Assembly (NCBI GenBank): GCA_022826505.1
Contig: JAJDUQ010000009.1
Location: 1-64,000 of the forward strand
Reading direction: 5' to 3'
Source: Gammaproteobacteria bacterium
GTDB taxonomy: Bacteria; Pseudomonadota; Gammaproteobacteria; HK1
Length of the DNA: 64,000 bases
A program made the position numbers and the translations under genes. This document shows, piece by piece, positions 38,069-45,847 of this stretch. Each line of letters starts with the position of its first letter. Position 1 is the first letter of the stretch. The notes beneath the pieces were generated by a model. The model saw nothing but the letters and a program-made list of their open reading frames with translations, had not been told where the DNA came from and made no database searches.

Positions 38069-39472
38069 ATGATGGATCGGCTCAATTCACTCATCGACTC
38101 CGTGAACGCTTTCGCATGGGGACCGCCCATGCTCGGGATGCTCGGCGTCACAGGCGTTCTCCTGACCCTTGGGCTCGTGTTCATGCCGTGGCGGAAGGTC
38201 GGTTACGGCTTCCGACTGTTGTTCGACAAGGGCGGCTCGGTCGGCGAGGGCGAGGTCAAGCCCTTCAACGCGCTGATGACGGCGCTGTCGGCGACCGTCG
38301 GCACGGGGAACATCGCCGGCGTGGCGACGGCCATCGCGCTCGGCGGACCGGGTGCCATCTTCTACATGTGGCTCATCGCGCTGTTCGGCATGGCGACGAA
38401 GTACGCCGAGGCGGTCTGCGCGGTGACCTATCGGGAGAAGGACGCGAACGGCAAGTACGTCGGCGGACCGATGTACTACCTGCGCAACGGCGTCGGCGAG
38501 TTCGCGCCGGAACTCGGGAAGTACCTCGGGCTCGCCTTCGCGATCTTCGGTGCGGTGGCGGCGTTCGGGATCGGGAACGCGGTGCAGGTCAACTCGATGG
38601 CGGTGGCTCTCGGAAGCAGTTTCAGTGTGCCGACATGGATCACCGGCGTCGTGGTTGCCGCGCTCGTGGCCTTCGTCATCATCGGCGGGATCCGTCGCAT
38701 TGGCGATGTCGCGGGGAAGCTTGTGCCGGCGATGATCGTGCTGTACCTCGGCGCGGCGCTGCTCATCATCATCGTCAACATCTCCGAGGTGCCGGCGGCA
38801 TTCAGTCTCATCTTCACCCATGCGTTCACGCCGGCGGCGGCGACGGGCGGATTCGCCGGGGCGGCGGTGGCCGCGGCCATTCGCTTCGGTGTCGCGCGCG
38901 GGGTCTTCTCGAACGAGTCGGGGTTGGGCTCGGCCGCCATCGCGCATGCGGCGGCGCAGACGAACAGCCCGGTGCGCCAGGGCATCATCGCCATGCTCGG
39001 CACGTTCATCGACACCCTCGTGGTGTGCACGATGACGGCGCTGGTCATTCTCACCTCCGGAGCCTGGACGATGACCGGCGCGGACGGTGGCGGGTTGACC
39101 GGCGCGGTACTCACCTCGACCGGCTTCCAGACTTCGATTCCCGGAGGCCAGTACATCGTCACCATTGCGCTGGCGGTGTTCGCGTTCACCACCATCCTGG
39201 GGTGGTCGTACTACGGCGAGCGATGCTGGCAGTATCTGTTCAGCGAACGGAGTCTCGTGTTCTACCGGGCGTTGTGGGTGCTGGCGGCACTGTCGTTCGC
39301 CAACGTGAAGGTGGACCTCGTGTGGAATCTCTCGGACACGCTCAACGGGCTGATGGCGGTGCCGAACCTCATCGGGCTGCTGCTGCTCGCGCCGATGGTG
39401 TTCCGCGTGACACGAAGGTATTTCGATGAACGAGGGGAGCCATTGTCTCGGTTGTCGCCGTCCAACCGGTAG
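38069..39472 (+). CDS. Sodium:alanine/glycine symporter (AGCS family)
   Basis: 467 residues, about ten membrane helices. The family signature ATVGTGNIAGVATAIALGGP is at residues 74-93 and MATKYAEAVCAVTYRE follows. The second conserved segment FSNESGLGSAAIAHAAA and the C-terminal GWSYYGERCWQYLF are present. AGCS proteins import alanine or glycine with Na+. Two ATGs (38069, 38072) follow an AAGAGG site. Confidence 0.93.
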   Translation: MMDRLNSLIDSVNAFAWGPPMLGMLGVTGVLLTLGLVFMPWRKVGYGFRLLFDKGGSVGEGEVKPFNALMTALSATVGTGNIAGVATAIALGGPGAIFYMWLIALFGMATKYAEAVCAVTYREKDANGKYVGGPMYYLRNGVGEFAPELGKYLGLAFAIFGAVAAFGIGNAVQVNSMAVALGSSFSVPTWITGVVVAALVAFVIIGGIRRIGDVAGKLVPAMIVLYLGAALLIIIVNISEVPAAFSLIFTHAFTPAAATGGFAGAAVAAAIRFGVARGVFSNESGLGSAAIAHAAAQTNSPVRQGIIAMLGTFIDTLVVCTMTALVILTSGAWTMTGADGGGLTGAVLTSTGFQTSIPGGQYIVTIALAVFAFTTILGWSYYGERCWQYLFSERSLVFYRALWVLAALSFANVKVDLVWNLSDTLNGLMAVPNLIGLLLLAPMVFRVTRRYFDERGEPLSRLSPSNR

Positions 39473-39659
39473 TCGGCGGCTGGACGGAGGAACGACTGAG
39501 TGTCGTGTGTTGGTGAGGCATGGCCGGGATGGGTGGGGACTCGCAGATCTCCCGGCCTGCACCGACGCAAGGTCCTGCGCGTCGGGAGGCTCACGAGTCC
39601 GCTCGCCCGGGATCCCGAGGCCCCACTTGCCTGCGGCCCCTGCACTTTCCGTAAGTGGG

Positions 39660-39885
39660 CCCTCCGCTTGAGAAGCACGGCCAGAGGGGTCGGCATCATC
39701 GTGAACGCCGGATGCTCGCCCACCTCACCGCCGCCGCGTACCGGCCCCAGCTCGAAGTTCCGGCACAGCATCGCAAGGACCGTTCGGATCTGAAGCAGCG
39801 CAAGGCTGCGCCCGAGGCAAAGACCCGGTCCCCCTCCGAACGGAACGAAGGCGCGCCGATCGGGCACTTGGCGTCCTTCCTCCGG
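39660..39885 (-). pseudogene. Cytochrome P450 C-terminal fragment fused to phage gene
   Basis: In the same open frame as the phage gene that starts at 40356, residues 158-232 turn into the end of a cytochrome P450: FVPFGGGPGLCLGRSLAL contains the haem-ligand loop FxxGxxxCxG (Cys codon at 39817-39819), followed by the L-helix and MMPTPLAVLLKRR. All upstream P450 domains are missing. The frame has no P450 stop and runs on into sequence antisense to the symporter gene, ending at 39262. It is the remnant of a P450 gene cut by phage insertion or deletion. Confidence 0.75.
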
Positions 39886-40356
39886 CGCGACGCAAGCCTC
39901 GATGACGTCCTCCACGCCCTGGCGCTCCGCGGCGCCGTAGCCGAGATACGGGTGCGCGGGGATGGCGACCTTGCGCGCGAAGACCGCCTGGCCGCCGAGG
40001 CAGAAGACGAGCGCGCGGGCCTCGCGCGGGACGATGGTGCCGCCGAGCTGGTGGATGCGGGCGTAGACGAGCGAGGAGCCCCACACCGCGGTGTCGGCGC
40101 TGCTCTCGATGGAGTCGGCGAGCCCGCCGTCGCGGTTCAGCATCGGCTGCGTGCTCTCGTAGGCCGGGTGCCGCTCGGGCCAGTCGGTGCCGTCCGGTGC
40201 GGGGCCGCCCTCGACGATGCGCTCGAGAGTCGCCTCCTCGCCGGCGCCGGCGATGGCGTCCATCGGCGGCGCGAGGTCCGCCTTCGCCAGGCGGCGCAGC
40301 GCACGGCCGAGCTCGGCGAGCTCACGCGCGTCGATGGCGACCGACACCCCGGCCAT
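39886..40356 (-). pseudogene. Mu-like phage virion morphogenesis protein (gpG family), C-terminally fused
   Basis: Residues 1-157 of the frame match the phage virion morphogenesis family (Mu gpG; tail completion): an N-terminal helix ELAELGRALRRLAKADLA, DGTDWPERHPAYE, GGLADSIE, VWGSSLVYARIHQLGGTI and KVAIPAHPYLGYG. The natural C-terminus and stop have been replaced by the P450 fragment. It lies three bases after the Gp36-like gene, as in phage tail modules. No other structural phage genes survive here. Confidence 0.75.
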
Positions 40357-40359
40357 CGC

Positions 40360-40809
40360 TCAGAGCACCCCGGTGAGGTCGGAGCGCCGGTAGCGCCGCG
40401 CGGGCGCCACCAGCACGGCCTTGCCCTGGCGCGTGCGGGGGTTCTCCCGCCCGTCGCCGTCATCGTCGCCGTCGCCGATGTGGAGCTTGCCCATGGCGAT
40501 GGCCTCGACGCACTTCCACGCGGCCTCCGCACGGCGCGTGATCTGCTCGTTGTCCGTCGCCGGGTCGGTGAGCTCGTCGTGCACGATGCGCGCCACCGCG
40601 CGCGAGAGGAACGCCGGCACGTCGCCGAGCGGGATGTCGTAGGTGCCGCGCAGCCGCGCGTCTACGCGCTCGCTCACCGCGTCGATGGCGGTCGCGACCG
40701 TGGGTGCGTGCCAGCGCGCCGCGTCGTCGGGGTCGGGCGCTGCGGCGGTGAGGAACGCATCGCCGACGATGGCGGCGACGTCCTCGGGGGTGACGTAGCG
40801 GGTCGCCAC
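40360..40809 (-). CDS. Mu Gp36-like phage protein (DUF1320)
   Basis: 149 residues from a GTG at 40809 with GGAGG seven bases upstream. It has the Gp36 family pattern: YVTPEDVAAIVGD at the start, AIDAVSERVDARLRGTYDIP in the centre and RIVHDELTDPATDNEQITR later, then a charged tail with DGDDDGDG. In Mu-like phages Gp36 is a head-tail module protein. It looks intact, but its neighbours are broken, so it is a remnant rather than part of a working prophage. Confidence 0.75.
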   Translation of the reverse strand: MATRYVTPEDVAAIVGDAFLTAAAPDPDDAARWHAPTVATAIDAVSERVDARLRGTYDIPLGDVPAFLSRAVARIVHDELTDPATDNEQITRRAEAAWKCVEAIAMGKLHIGDGDDDGDGRENPRTRQGKAVLVAPARRYRRSDLTGVL

Positions 40810-41126
40810 CGGACAGCCTCCGTCAGCCCTTGCGGCGGCGGCGCGGTGCGGGCTTCGGGGCAACCGAGCCTGGACCGCGCTCGGTATTCAGGCTCGTGGT
40901 TGGGGGTCTGTGTGTCATGGGTCCGGTCGGTGGTCGCGTCAGCACGGGTGGGTTGTGCGGATGGCGCTAATCTAGCGCGGGCGCGCCGGGGCGATTGCTG
41001 CAATTTGACGCGGGGGCAAAATGCGGTTCGAATGGCGCTTGACGGGCCGTTGAACCACGAAACGGAGCCTCTCATCGACGTGGCATGAATTCGGGCGGTA
41101 TGGGGTGCCGCCGGCGGACCGTCACC

Positions 41127-41156
41127 GGGCCGCGCCGCCTTCGGGGGGCGCGGCCC
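41127..41156. terminator. Strong GC hairpin with UUCG loop after the PBECR-like gene
   Basis: GGGCCGCGCC-G-CC-TTCG-GG-G-GGCGCGGCCC: a 12-base-pair stem with one G.G mismatch and the extra-stable TTCG tetraloop. It begins two bases after the stop of the minus-strand PBECR-like gene. There is no T-run on either side, so it may be a Rho-assisted or partial terminator or a 3' mRNA stabiliser. Confidence 0.55.
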
Positions 41157-41158
41157 GC

Positions 41159-41576
41159 CTACCTCGGGTGATAGGAGATGACGACGAGGCGCCCGTCCGG
41201 GTCGCGCGCGACGACCAAGCGCCGTCCCCGCTCGTCGTCGTCGTACACCCAGCGCCTGTCCCCCTGCCGCACCGGCGCCACCGTCTCGAGGATGACCTGG
41301 ACGTCGGCCCACCAGGCGACCGGCACGGTGCGCTTCGCGCTCGGGCGCTTCTGCCCCGGCCCGTGCCGGCGCCACTGCTTGTCCGCGACGGTCTCGGGGA
41401 GGTAGAGCAGCGCGCGCGGTTTCGGCGACGGCGCACAGCCGCTCGGGCACGACCGCGACCGGGGTCGCGTCGACGAGCCCCGGGCGCGCCTCGCGCGGCG
41501 GCGGGCGCGGCCGGGTCAGGAACCAGCGAAAGTCCGGACCCGCGACGCGACGAGCGAGGCGCCGCTCACGTCGCAC
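41159..41576 (-). pseudogene. Frameshifted PBECR-like (barnase/EndoU/RelE-like) phage nuclease
   Basis: The first part, from a GTG at 41576, is read in one frame (GPDFRWFLTRP, then ATPVAVVPERLCAVAE). From about 41420 the coding signal moves to another frame: PRALLYLPETVADKQWRRHG, VILETVAPVRQGDRRWVY and VVARDPDGRLVVISYHPR, ending at 41159. The second part has the helix, beta and C-terminal strand pattern of the phage barnase-EndoU-colicin-RelE-like nucleases found beside Mu-type head genes. One base gained or lost near the GCCGAAACC at 41420 explains the shift. The family call is an inference from pattern only. Confidence 0.5.
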
Positions 41577-41583
41577 GGAAGCC

Positions 41584-41802
41584 TCAAGCCACGAGCACCT
41601 CGTCGCGCACGTAGTGCAGCCGGATGAGGCGCGGGCGCTCCATGACGTCGTCGAAGTAGCAGTCCACCGCTTCCTTGACGTTACGCCGGAGCTCGTCGAG
41701 CGTATCGCCTTGCGTGTGGATGCCGAAGCCGAGCGCGCTGGCCGAATACCCGCCGTCGATCTCGTCTTCGCTGACCTCGAAGATGATTTCCGTCCCGGAC
41801 AT
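41584..41802 (-). CDS. HicB-like antitoxin
   Basis: 72 residues with the HicB partial RNase-H fold: IIFEVSEDEIDGGYSASALG, the GIHTQGDTLDELRRNVKEAV turn-helix and a YFDD tail, then a C-terminal strand RLIRLHYVRDEVLV. HicB usually neutralises HicA; here the next gene in the same direction, eight bases away, is the frameshifted PBECR-like nuclease rather than HicA. A toxin-antitoxin pairing between them is possible but untested. Confidence 0.7.
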   Translation of the reverse strand: MSGTEIIFEVSEDEIDGGYSASALGFGIHTQGDTLDELRRNVKEAVDCYFDDVMERPRLIRLHYVRDEVLVA

Positions 41803-41866
41803 CGCTCGCTCCGTTCGGCTTCGCCTGTGCTGCGCGGATTCTACGGCGTTCGGCGCAGGGCCGAAC

Positions 41867-42135
41867 CTACTTCATGCCGCGGTGCGCGTCGAACCGATTC
41901 CCGGCTGGATTGACACGCCCGGGCGGTATGCGCATCCGGCGCGCGATGCGGAGGCGGCGGCCCGCGCCGTCTTTCGCGGCCGCCGGGAGGATGAGGGTGA
42001 AGCGGGTGCCCATCCCCGGTCCGGCGCTCCCGGCCCGGATGCGGCCCCCGTGCGCTTCGACCAGCCCCTTGCAGAGGACGAGGCTCAGGCCGAACCCGGC
42101 GTCCTCGCGGTCGCGCGTCCCGCCGCCGTTGCGCG
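41867..42135 (-). pseudogene. Histidine kinase C-terminal fragment
   Basis: The minus strand reads GTRDREDAGFGLSLVLCKGL, VEAHGGRIRAGSAGPGMGTR and FTLILPAAA, the G2-box end of a HATPase_c domain, then a short tail to a TAG at 41867. No H-box, N-box or upstream domain is present, so this is only the last 70 or so residues of a sensor kinase. Its 5' end fades out near 42135. It lacks a plausible start and is too short for common gene finders. Confidence 0.7.
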
Positions 42136-42206
42136 AACGTCCATGCCTGTCGCTCTCGGCCTTAAAGTCCGAAAAACACCCGGTAAGCAGGCATCCTGCC
42201 CCCGCA

Positions 42207-42229
42207 ATCGAGGGCGGGACGCCCTCGAT
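42207..42229. repeat. Perfect inverted repeat
   Basis: ATCGAGGGCG-GGA-CGCCCTCGAT: a 10-base-pair perfect stem with a three-base loop, between the kinase fragment and the end of the second Rieske gene. There is no T-run. It could be a terminator for the Rieske gene, a REP-like element, or a scar of the events that broke this region. Confidence 0.5.
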
Positions 42230-42291
42230 CCCAGAGTCGCCACAAATGGGACGTACGCCCGCGCTCGAGCCGCCTGTTGCGGCGTATGGCG

Positions 42292-43449
42292 TCAGGGTGA
42301 ATCGGTTCGATTCGCAAGCTCTTCCGTCACCGTGCGCTGCCAGTGCTGCAGAGCCGGCTCGTTGCGACCGTAGACGACTTCGGTCTGCGCGTTGGCGCGG
42401 AACCCCGACTGAATGCCCTCCCCGGTCGGGAAGTCCTCGTCTTCCACCGTACGAAGCACGAGCTCGAGATTCCGGTCCCAGTGCCCGCGCGCGCTATCGG
42501 TTTCGGCGGGTTCCGGCGTGTAGAAGTCCAGGTGAATGACGCTCGAATCCGGCCGATTCGCGTCGGGGAAGACTCGCCAGATCTCGGCATGATCGCCCTG
42601 CATCACGAGGACGGTGCTCGGGAACAGCACGTAGATGATCACGGTGTGAGTGACCAGGTTCCAATCGGCCTTCGGGCAACCCCTCAGCTCGGTGATCGTG
42701 CGGCGCGCGAAGACTTCCCGAAGGTGCGGGCCGAACGGCTCGAACAGACTGAGGTTCGGAAAGAAGATGGGATGGACCGTGTGCGGATGCAGCACCGCGA
42801 AGTGATACGACTCCAGGAACGTGTCGATGACCATCTTCCAGTTCATGCGCCGCACCAACGTGCTCCGCGCGTAGTGCACGTAATTCTCGAAGCCGTACGA
42901 CGCAAGCTCCGAGCCGAGGCCGGCCAGAAACGGGTCGGGTTCGAGTGGGATGGACGGGTCGAGTGCCGACCAGAGCATGCCACCGTACTCGCGCGCCGGT
43001 AGCTCGACGAGATTCCGCACGGAGAGATCGACCCCCGCGAAGCTCTCGCGGCCCGGCACCCCCACCAGGCGTCCGTGACAGTCGTAGGTCCATCCGTGAT
43101 ACGGACACGCGAACTTCGTCCTGCCCGAGCCTTGACCGGAAGCCACCCGGGAACCGCGATGACGGCATACGTTCAGGAACGAACGGAAGCGCCCATCATG
43201 GTCGCGCGCGAGCAGCACCGGGACACCCGTCTCGTCGTCGGTCGCGTAGCTGCCCGGCTCCGGCAGGCGGCAGGAAAGCCCGAAGTACTGGGGCGTGCGA
43301 CGAATCATCGACCATTCGCGCTCGAGTCGGTCCCGGTCCGTGTAGACGTCGACGCGGTTCCGCATCACGTTCTCGGCGAGTGCCGTCGTTCCCGCATCGA
43401 GATGCCCCAGGAGTTCCCTGACGAGCGCGACTTGGGTGGTGTGCTGCAT
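42292..43449 (-). CDS. Rieske [2Fe-2S] oxygenase alpha subunit
   Basis: 385 residues. The Rieske ligands are CRHRGSR and CPYHGWTY, and the mononuclear iron site is LESYHFAVLHPH (E-x2-H-x4-H) preceded by MNWKMVIDTF. It differs clearly from the amber-interrupted paralogue at 11615-12697. Family members hydroxylate aromatic acids or demethylate quaternary amines and need a reductase, which is not encoded nearby. The ATG at 43449 is preferred to 43494 because the conserved part starts there. Confidence 0.88.
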   Translation of the reverse strand: MQHTTQVALVRELLGHLDAGTTALAENVMRNRVDVYTDRDRLEREWSMIRRTPQYFGLSCRLPEPGSYATDDETGVPVLLARDHDGRFRSFLNVCRHRGSRVASGQGSGRTKFACPYHGWTYDCHGRLVGVPGRESFAGVDLSVRNLVELPAREYGGMLWSALDPSIPLEPDPFLAGLGSELASYGFENYVHYARSTLVRRMNWKMVIDTFLESYHFAVLHPHTVHPIFFPNLSLFEPFGPHLREVFARRTITELRGCPKADWNLVTHTVIIYVLFPSTVLVMQGDHAEIWRVFPDANRPDSSVIHLDFYTPEPAETDSARGHWDRNLELVLRTVEDEDFPTGEGIQSGFRANAQTEVVYGRNEPALQHWQRTVTEELANRTDSP

Positions 43450-43594
43450 TCGTTGAACTCCCGATGCCGAGTCCAGCTCCCGGCATTCCAACACGAGCGC
43501 CGGCGCGACTCAAAGCTGCGAACCGGAGCGGGATCGTGATTCGCGCCAATGGCCGGCGAAGACCGCAGTGCCGCTCCGCACGCAGCCCGGCCGT

Positions 43595-45067
43595 TCAGTC
43601 CCGCGGTGCCTCGGCCGTGATCTCTCGAGCCGTCTCGACGATTCGCGCCCACGCCGCCTCGACGTGCTCGCGGCGGGTGGCGGGACTCCCGATGGCGAGA
43701 CGAAGCACCAGGCGCTCGTCGAGCCTGGTGTGGGTGAGGTAGAGCGCACCGGACCGGTTGAGCCGATCCATCAGTGTCTGGTTGAACGAGTCGTCCGCCC
43801 GGTGGCGCAAGCACACGAGTCCGACCGCAACCGGCGCCGCCAGCTCGAATTCATCGCTCTCCTGCACCTGCGCCGCGAACCAGTCGGCGAGCGCGACGCT
43901 GCGGCGAACATGGGCTCGCAAGCCCTCCGCACCGTAGTGGCGGATGACGAACCAGAGCTTGAGGGCACGGAACCGGCGCCCGAGCGGTACGTGCCAGTCC
44001 CGGTAGTCGATGACCTCGCCCGACTCGGTGGCGCGGTTGCGCAGGTACTCCGGAAGGACGCTCAGCGCGTTGATCAGCGCCGCGCGATCCGCCACCCAGA
44101 AGCAGTTGCAGTCGAAGTTCGTGAGCAACCACTTGTGGGGATTGAAGGTGTAACTGTCCGCATGCTCGATCCCGTCGTTGAGTCCACGATGCTCCGGACA
44201 GATGGCCGCGCTGCCCGCGTGGGCGGCGTCGACGTGCAGCCAGATGCCCTCGCGCCGGCAGACTTCTCCAATCGCGCGGACCGGATCCACGGCGCCCGAC
44301 GACGTGGTGCCGATCGTCGCGCACACCATGGCCGGCGTCGCGCCGGCCGCGCGATCCGCCGCGATCGCCGACTCGAGTACATCGACCCGCATGGCATGAC
44401 CGACGTCGGCGTCGACGAGCCGCAGGTTGTCGCGACCGAGGCCCGCGATCTTCACCGCCTTCTCGATAGAGGAGTGCGCATGGCGCGAGGTGTAAACGGT
44501 CAGTCGCGAGCCGCCTCCGGCTTCCGCGCCGAACCCGACGCCATGCTCGTTCGCCGCGCCGGCGCTTGCGCGTTCGCGGGCCGCGAGCAGCGCCGCCAGT
44601 GCGCTGCTCGAGGCAGTGTCCTGGATGACTCCGCCGCCCGCCCCGGAGGAACGAAACCGGTCGGGCAGATCGAGCAGGTCGACGAGCCAGTCCAGCACGT
44701 GCGTCTCGAGCTCGGTGCAGGCGGGGCTGGTCGCCCACAGCATGCCCTGGACCCCGAGTCCGGAGGAGAGAAGGTCCCCGAGAATTGCCGGACCCGAGGC
44801 GTTTGCAGGGAAATACGCGAAAAAATTCGGCGATTGCCAGTGGGTGATGCCGGGCATGACGATCTCGTCGATATCGCGAAGCACGTCGGTGAACGGTTCG
44901 CCGTGCTCGGGCGCGGCCTGCGCCAACCTCGCCCGCACCGACCCCGGCGCCGCCTGCGAGAGCACCGGATAGTTCTCGACCTCCTCCATGTAACGGGCGA
45001 TGCGCTCGATGAGCGCATGGCCGGATCGCCGGAATTCGTCGGATGTCATGTGCGCGGGGTCGTTCAT
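43595..45067 (-). CDS. PLP-dependent group II amino acid decarboxylase
   Basis: 490 residues of the aromatic-L-amino-acid/glutamate decarboxylase group. The N-terminal MTSDEFRRSGHALIERIARY and HWQSPNFFAYFPAN segments, the cofactor histidine in YTSRHAHSSIEKA, the aspartate in WLHVDAAHAGSA and the PLP lysine in FNPHKWLLTNFDCNCFWV are all present. It converts an amino acid (aromatic or related) to the amine plus CO2. It is 145 bases downstream of nothing on its strand and divergent from the OsmC gene (71 bases), so it has its own promoter there. Confidence 0.9.
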   Translation of the reverse strand: MNDPAHMTSDEFRRSGHALIERIARYMEEVENYPVLSQAAPGSVRARLAQAAPEHGEPFTDVLRDIDEIVMPGITHWQSPNFFAYFPANASGPAILGDLLSSGLGVQGMLWATSPACTELETHVLDWLVDLLDLPDRFRSSGAGGGVIQDTASSSALAALLAARERASAGAANEHGVGFGAEAGGGSRLTVYTSRHAHSSIEKAVKIAGLGRDNLRLVDADVGHAMRVDVLESAIAADRAAGATPAMVCATIGTTSSGAVDPVRAIGEVCRREGIWLHVDAAHAGSAAICPEHRGLNDGIEHADSYTFNPHKWLLTNFDCNCFWVADRAALINALSVLPEYLRNRATESGEVIDYRDWHVPLGRRFRALKLWFVIRHYGAEGLRAHVRRSVALADWFAAQVQESDEFELAAPVAVGLVCLRHRADDSFNQTLMDRLNRSGALYLTHTRLDERLVLRLAIGSPATRREHVEAAWARIVETAREITAEAPRD

Positions 45068-45138
45068 GCCGAAGTCCCGTTCGTAGGGTGCAGGGGTACA
45101 ATTCGGGCCGATGGTACCCGCCCCGCTCGGAGCCGACG

Positions 45139-45645
45139 ATGTCCGATACCGAACTGAAGACTCGAATCGAGCGCGTCAGGACACGGCTCGATGCCGAGCC
45201 CGCGAAGGCGTTGCGAATCGTTCGCGCCCGGAGTCGGCAGCGGTCCGGGTTCGAGAGCGATGCGCAGGCCGGCGAGTGCCGCATGGTTCTGGACCAGACG
45301 CCGGCACTTGGCGGCACGGCCCGCGGACCGCGACCCGGCGAAGTGGTATTGATGGCACTCGCATCGTGTCAGGAGCACACGTATCGGGTTCATGCGGCGT
45401 TGCTGGGAATTCCGCTCGACGACATCAATGTCGAGCTCGAGGGTGTGGTGGACGGCCGCGGATTCCTGGGCGTCGACGGCGTCACGCCCGGGTTCAGCGA
45501 GGTGCGGGGTACCGTCACCATCAGGAGCACCGCGAGCGAGACCGAACTCGATCGTCTGCGAGAAGCCGTCGAGCGGCACTGCCCGGTGCTCGACGACCTG
45601 CGCCGTCCGGTGCCGGTCACCCTCGAGTTGCGCAACGGGGACTGA
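45139..45645 (+). CDS. OsmC family protein
   Basis: 168 residues from ATG 45139 with GGAG upstream. The two catalytic-type cysteines are in ASCQEHTYRVHA and RHCPVLDDLRRP, as in OsmC/YhfA proteins that reduce organic hydroperoxides. The N-terminal 45 residues (LKTRIERVRTRL) are a helical extension. It is divergent from the PLP decarboxylase gene. Confidence 0.85.
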   Translation: MSDTELKTRIERVRTRLDAEPAKALRIVRARSRQRSGFESDAQAGECRMVLDQTPALGGTARGPRPGEVVLMALASCQEHTYRVHAALLGIPLDDINVELEGVVDGRGFLGVDGVTPGFSEVRGTVTIRSTASETELDRLREAVERHCPVLDDLRRPVPVTLELRNGD

Positions 45646-45847
45646 CCGACTCCCTCATGCGGCGGGCCCGCCCGCGGCGTGCCGGTCGATTTCGAGCGGC
45701 ATCATCACCCCGATCCGGAGCAGCACCAAATCGATCCGGTGGTGCCGGTGAGGCAGGCAGTGGTCGTACCGATGTGAGCTGCCGTCGAGCGGAATCTTGT
45801 ACCGCAAGAATGTGTATAGTGACCAGGATCTCCGCAATTCCCTGCTT

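Noticed and set aside
37627..42256. 13-base match (gtacgtcccattt) between 37627-37639 and the complement at 42244-42256
   Set aside because: Matches of this length are expected by chance in 64 kb, and the flanks do not match; not called a repeat family.
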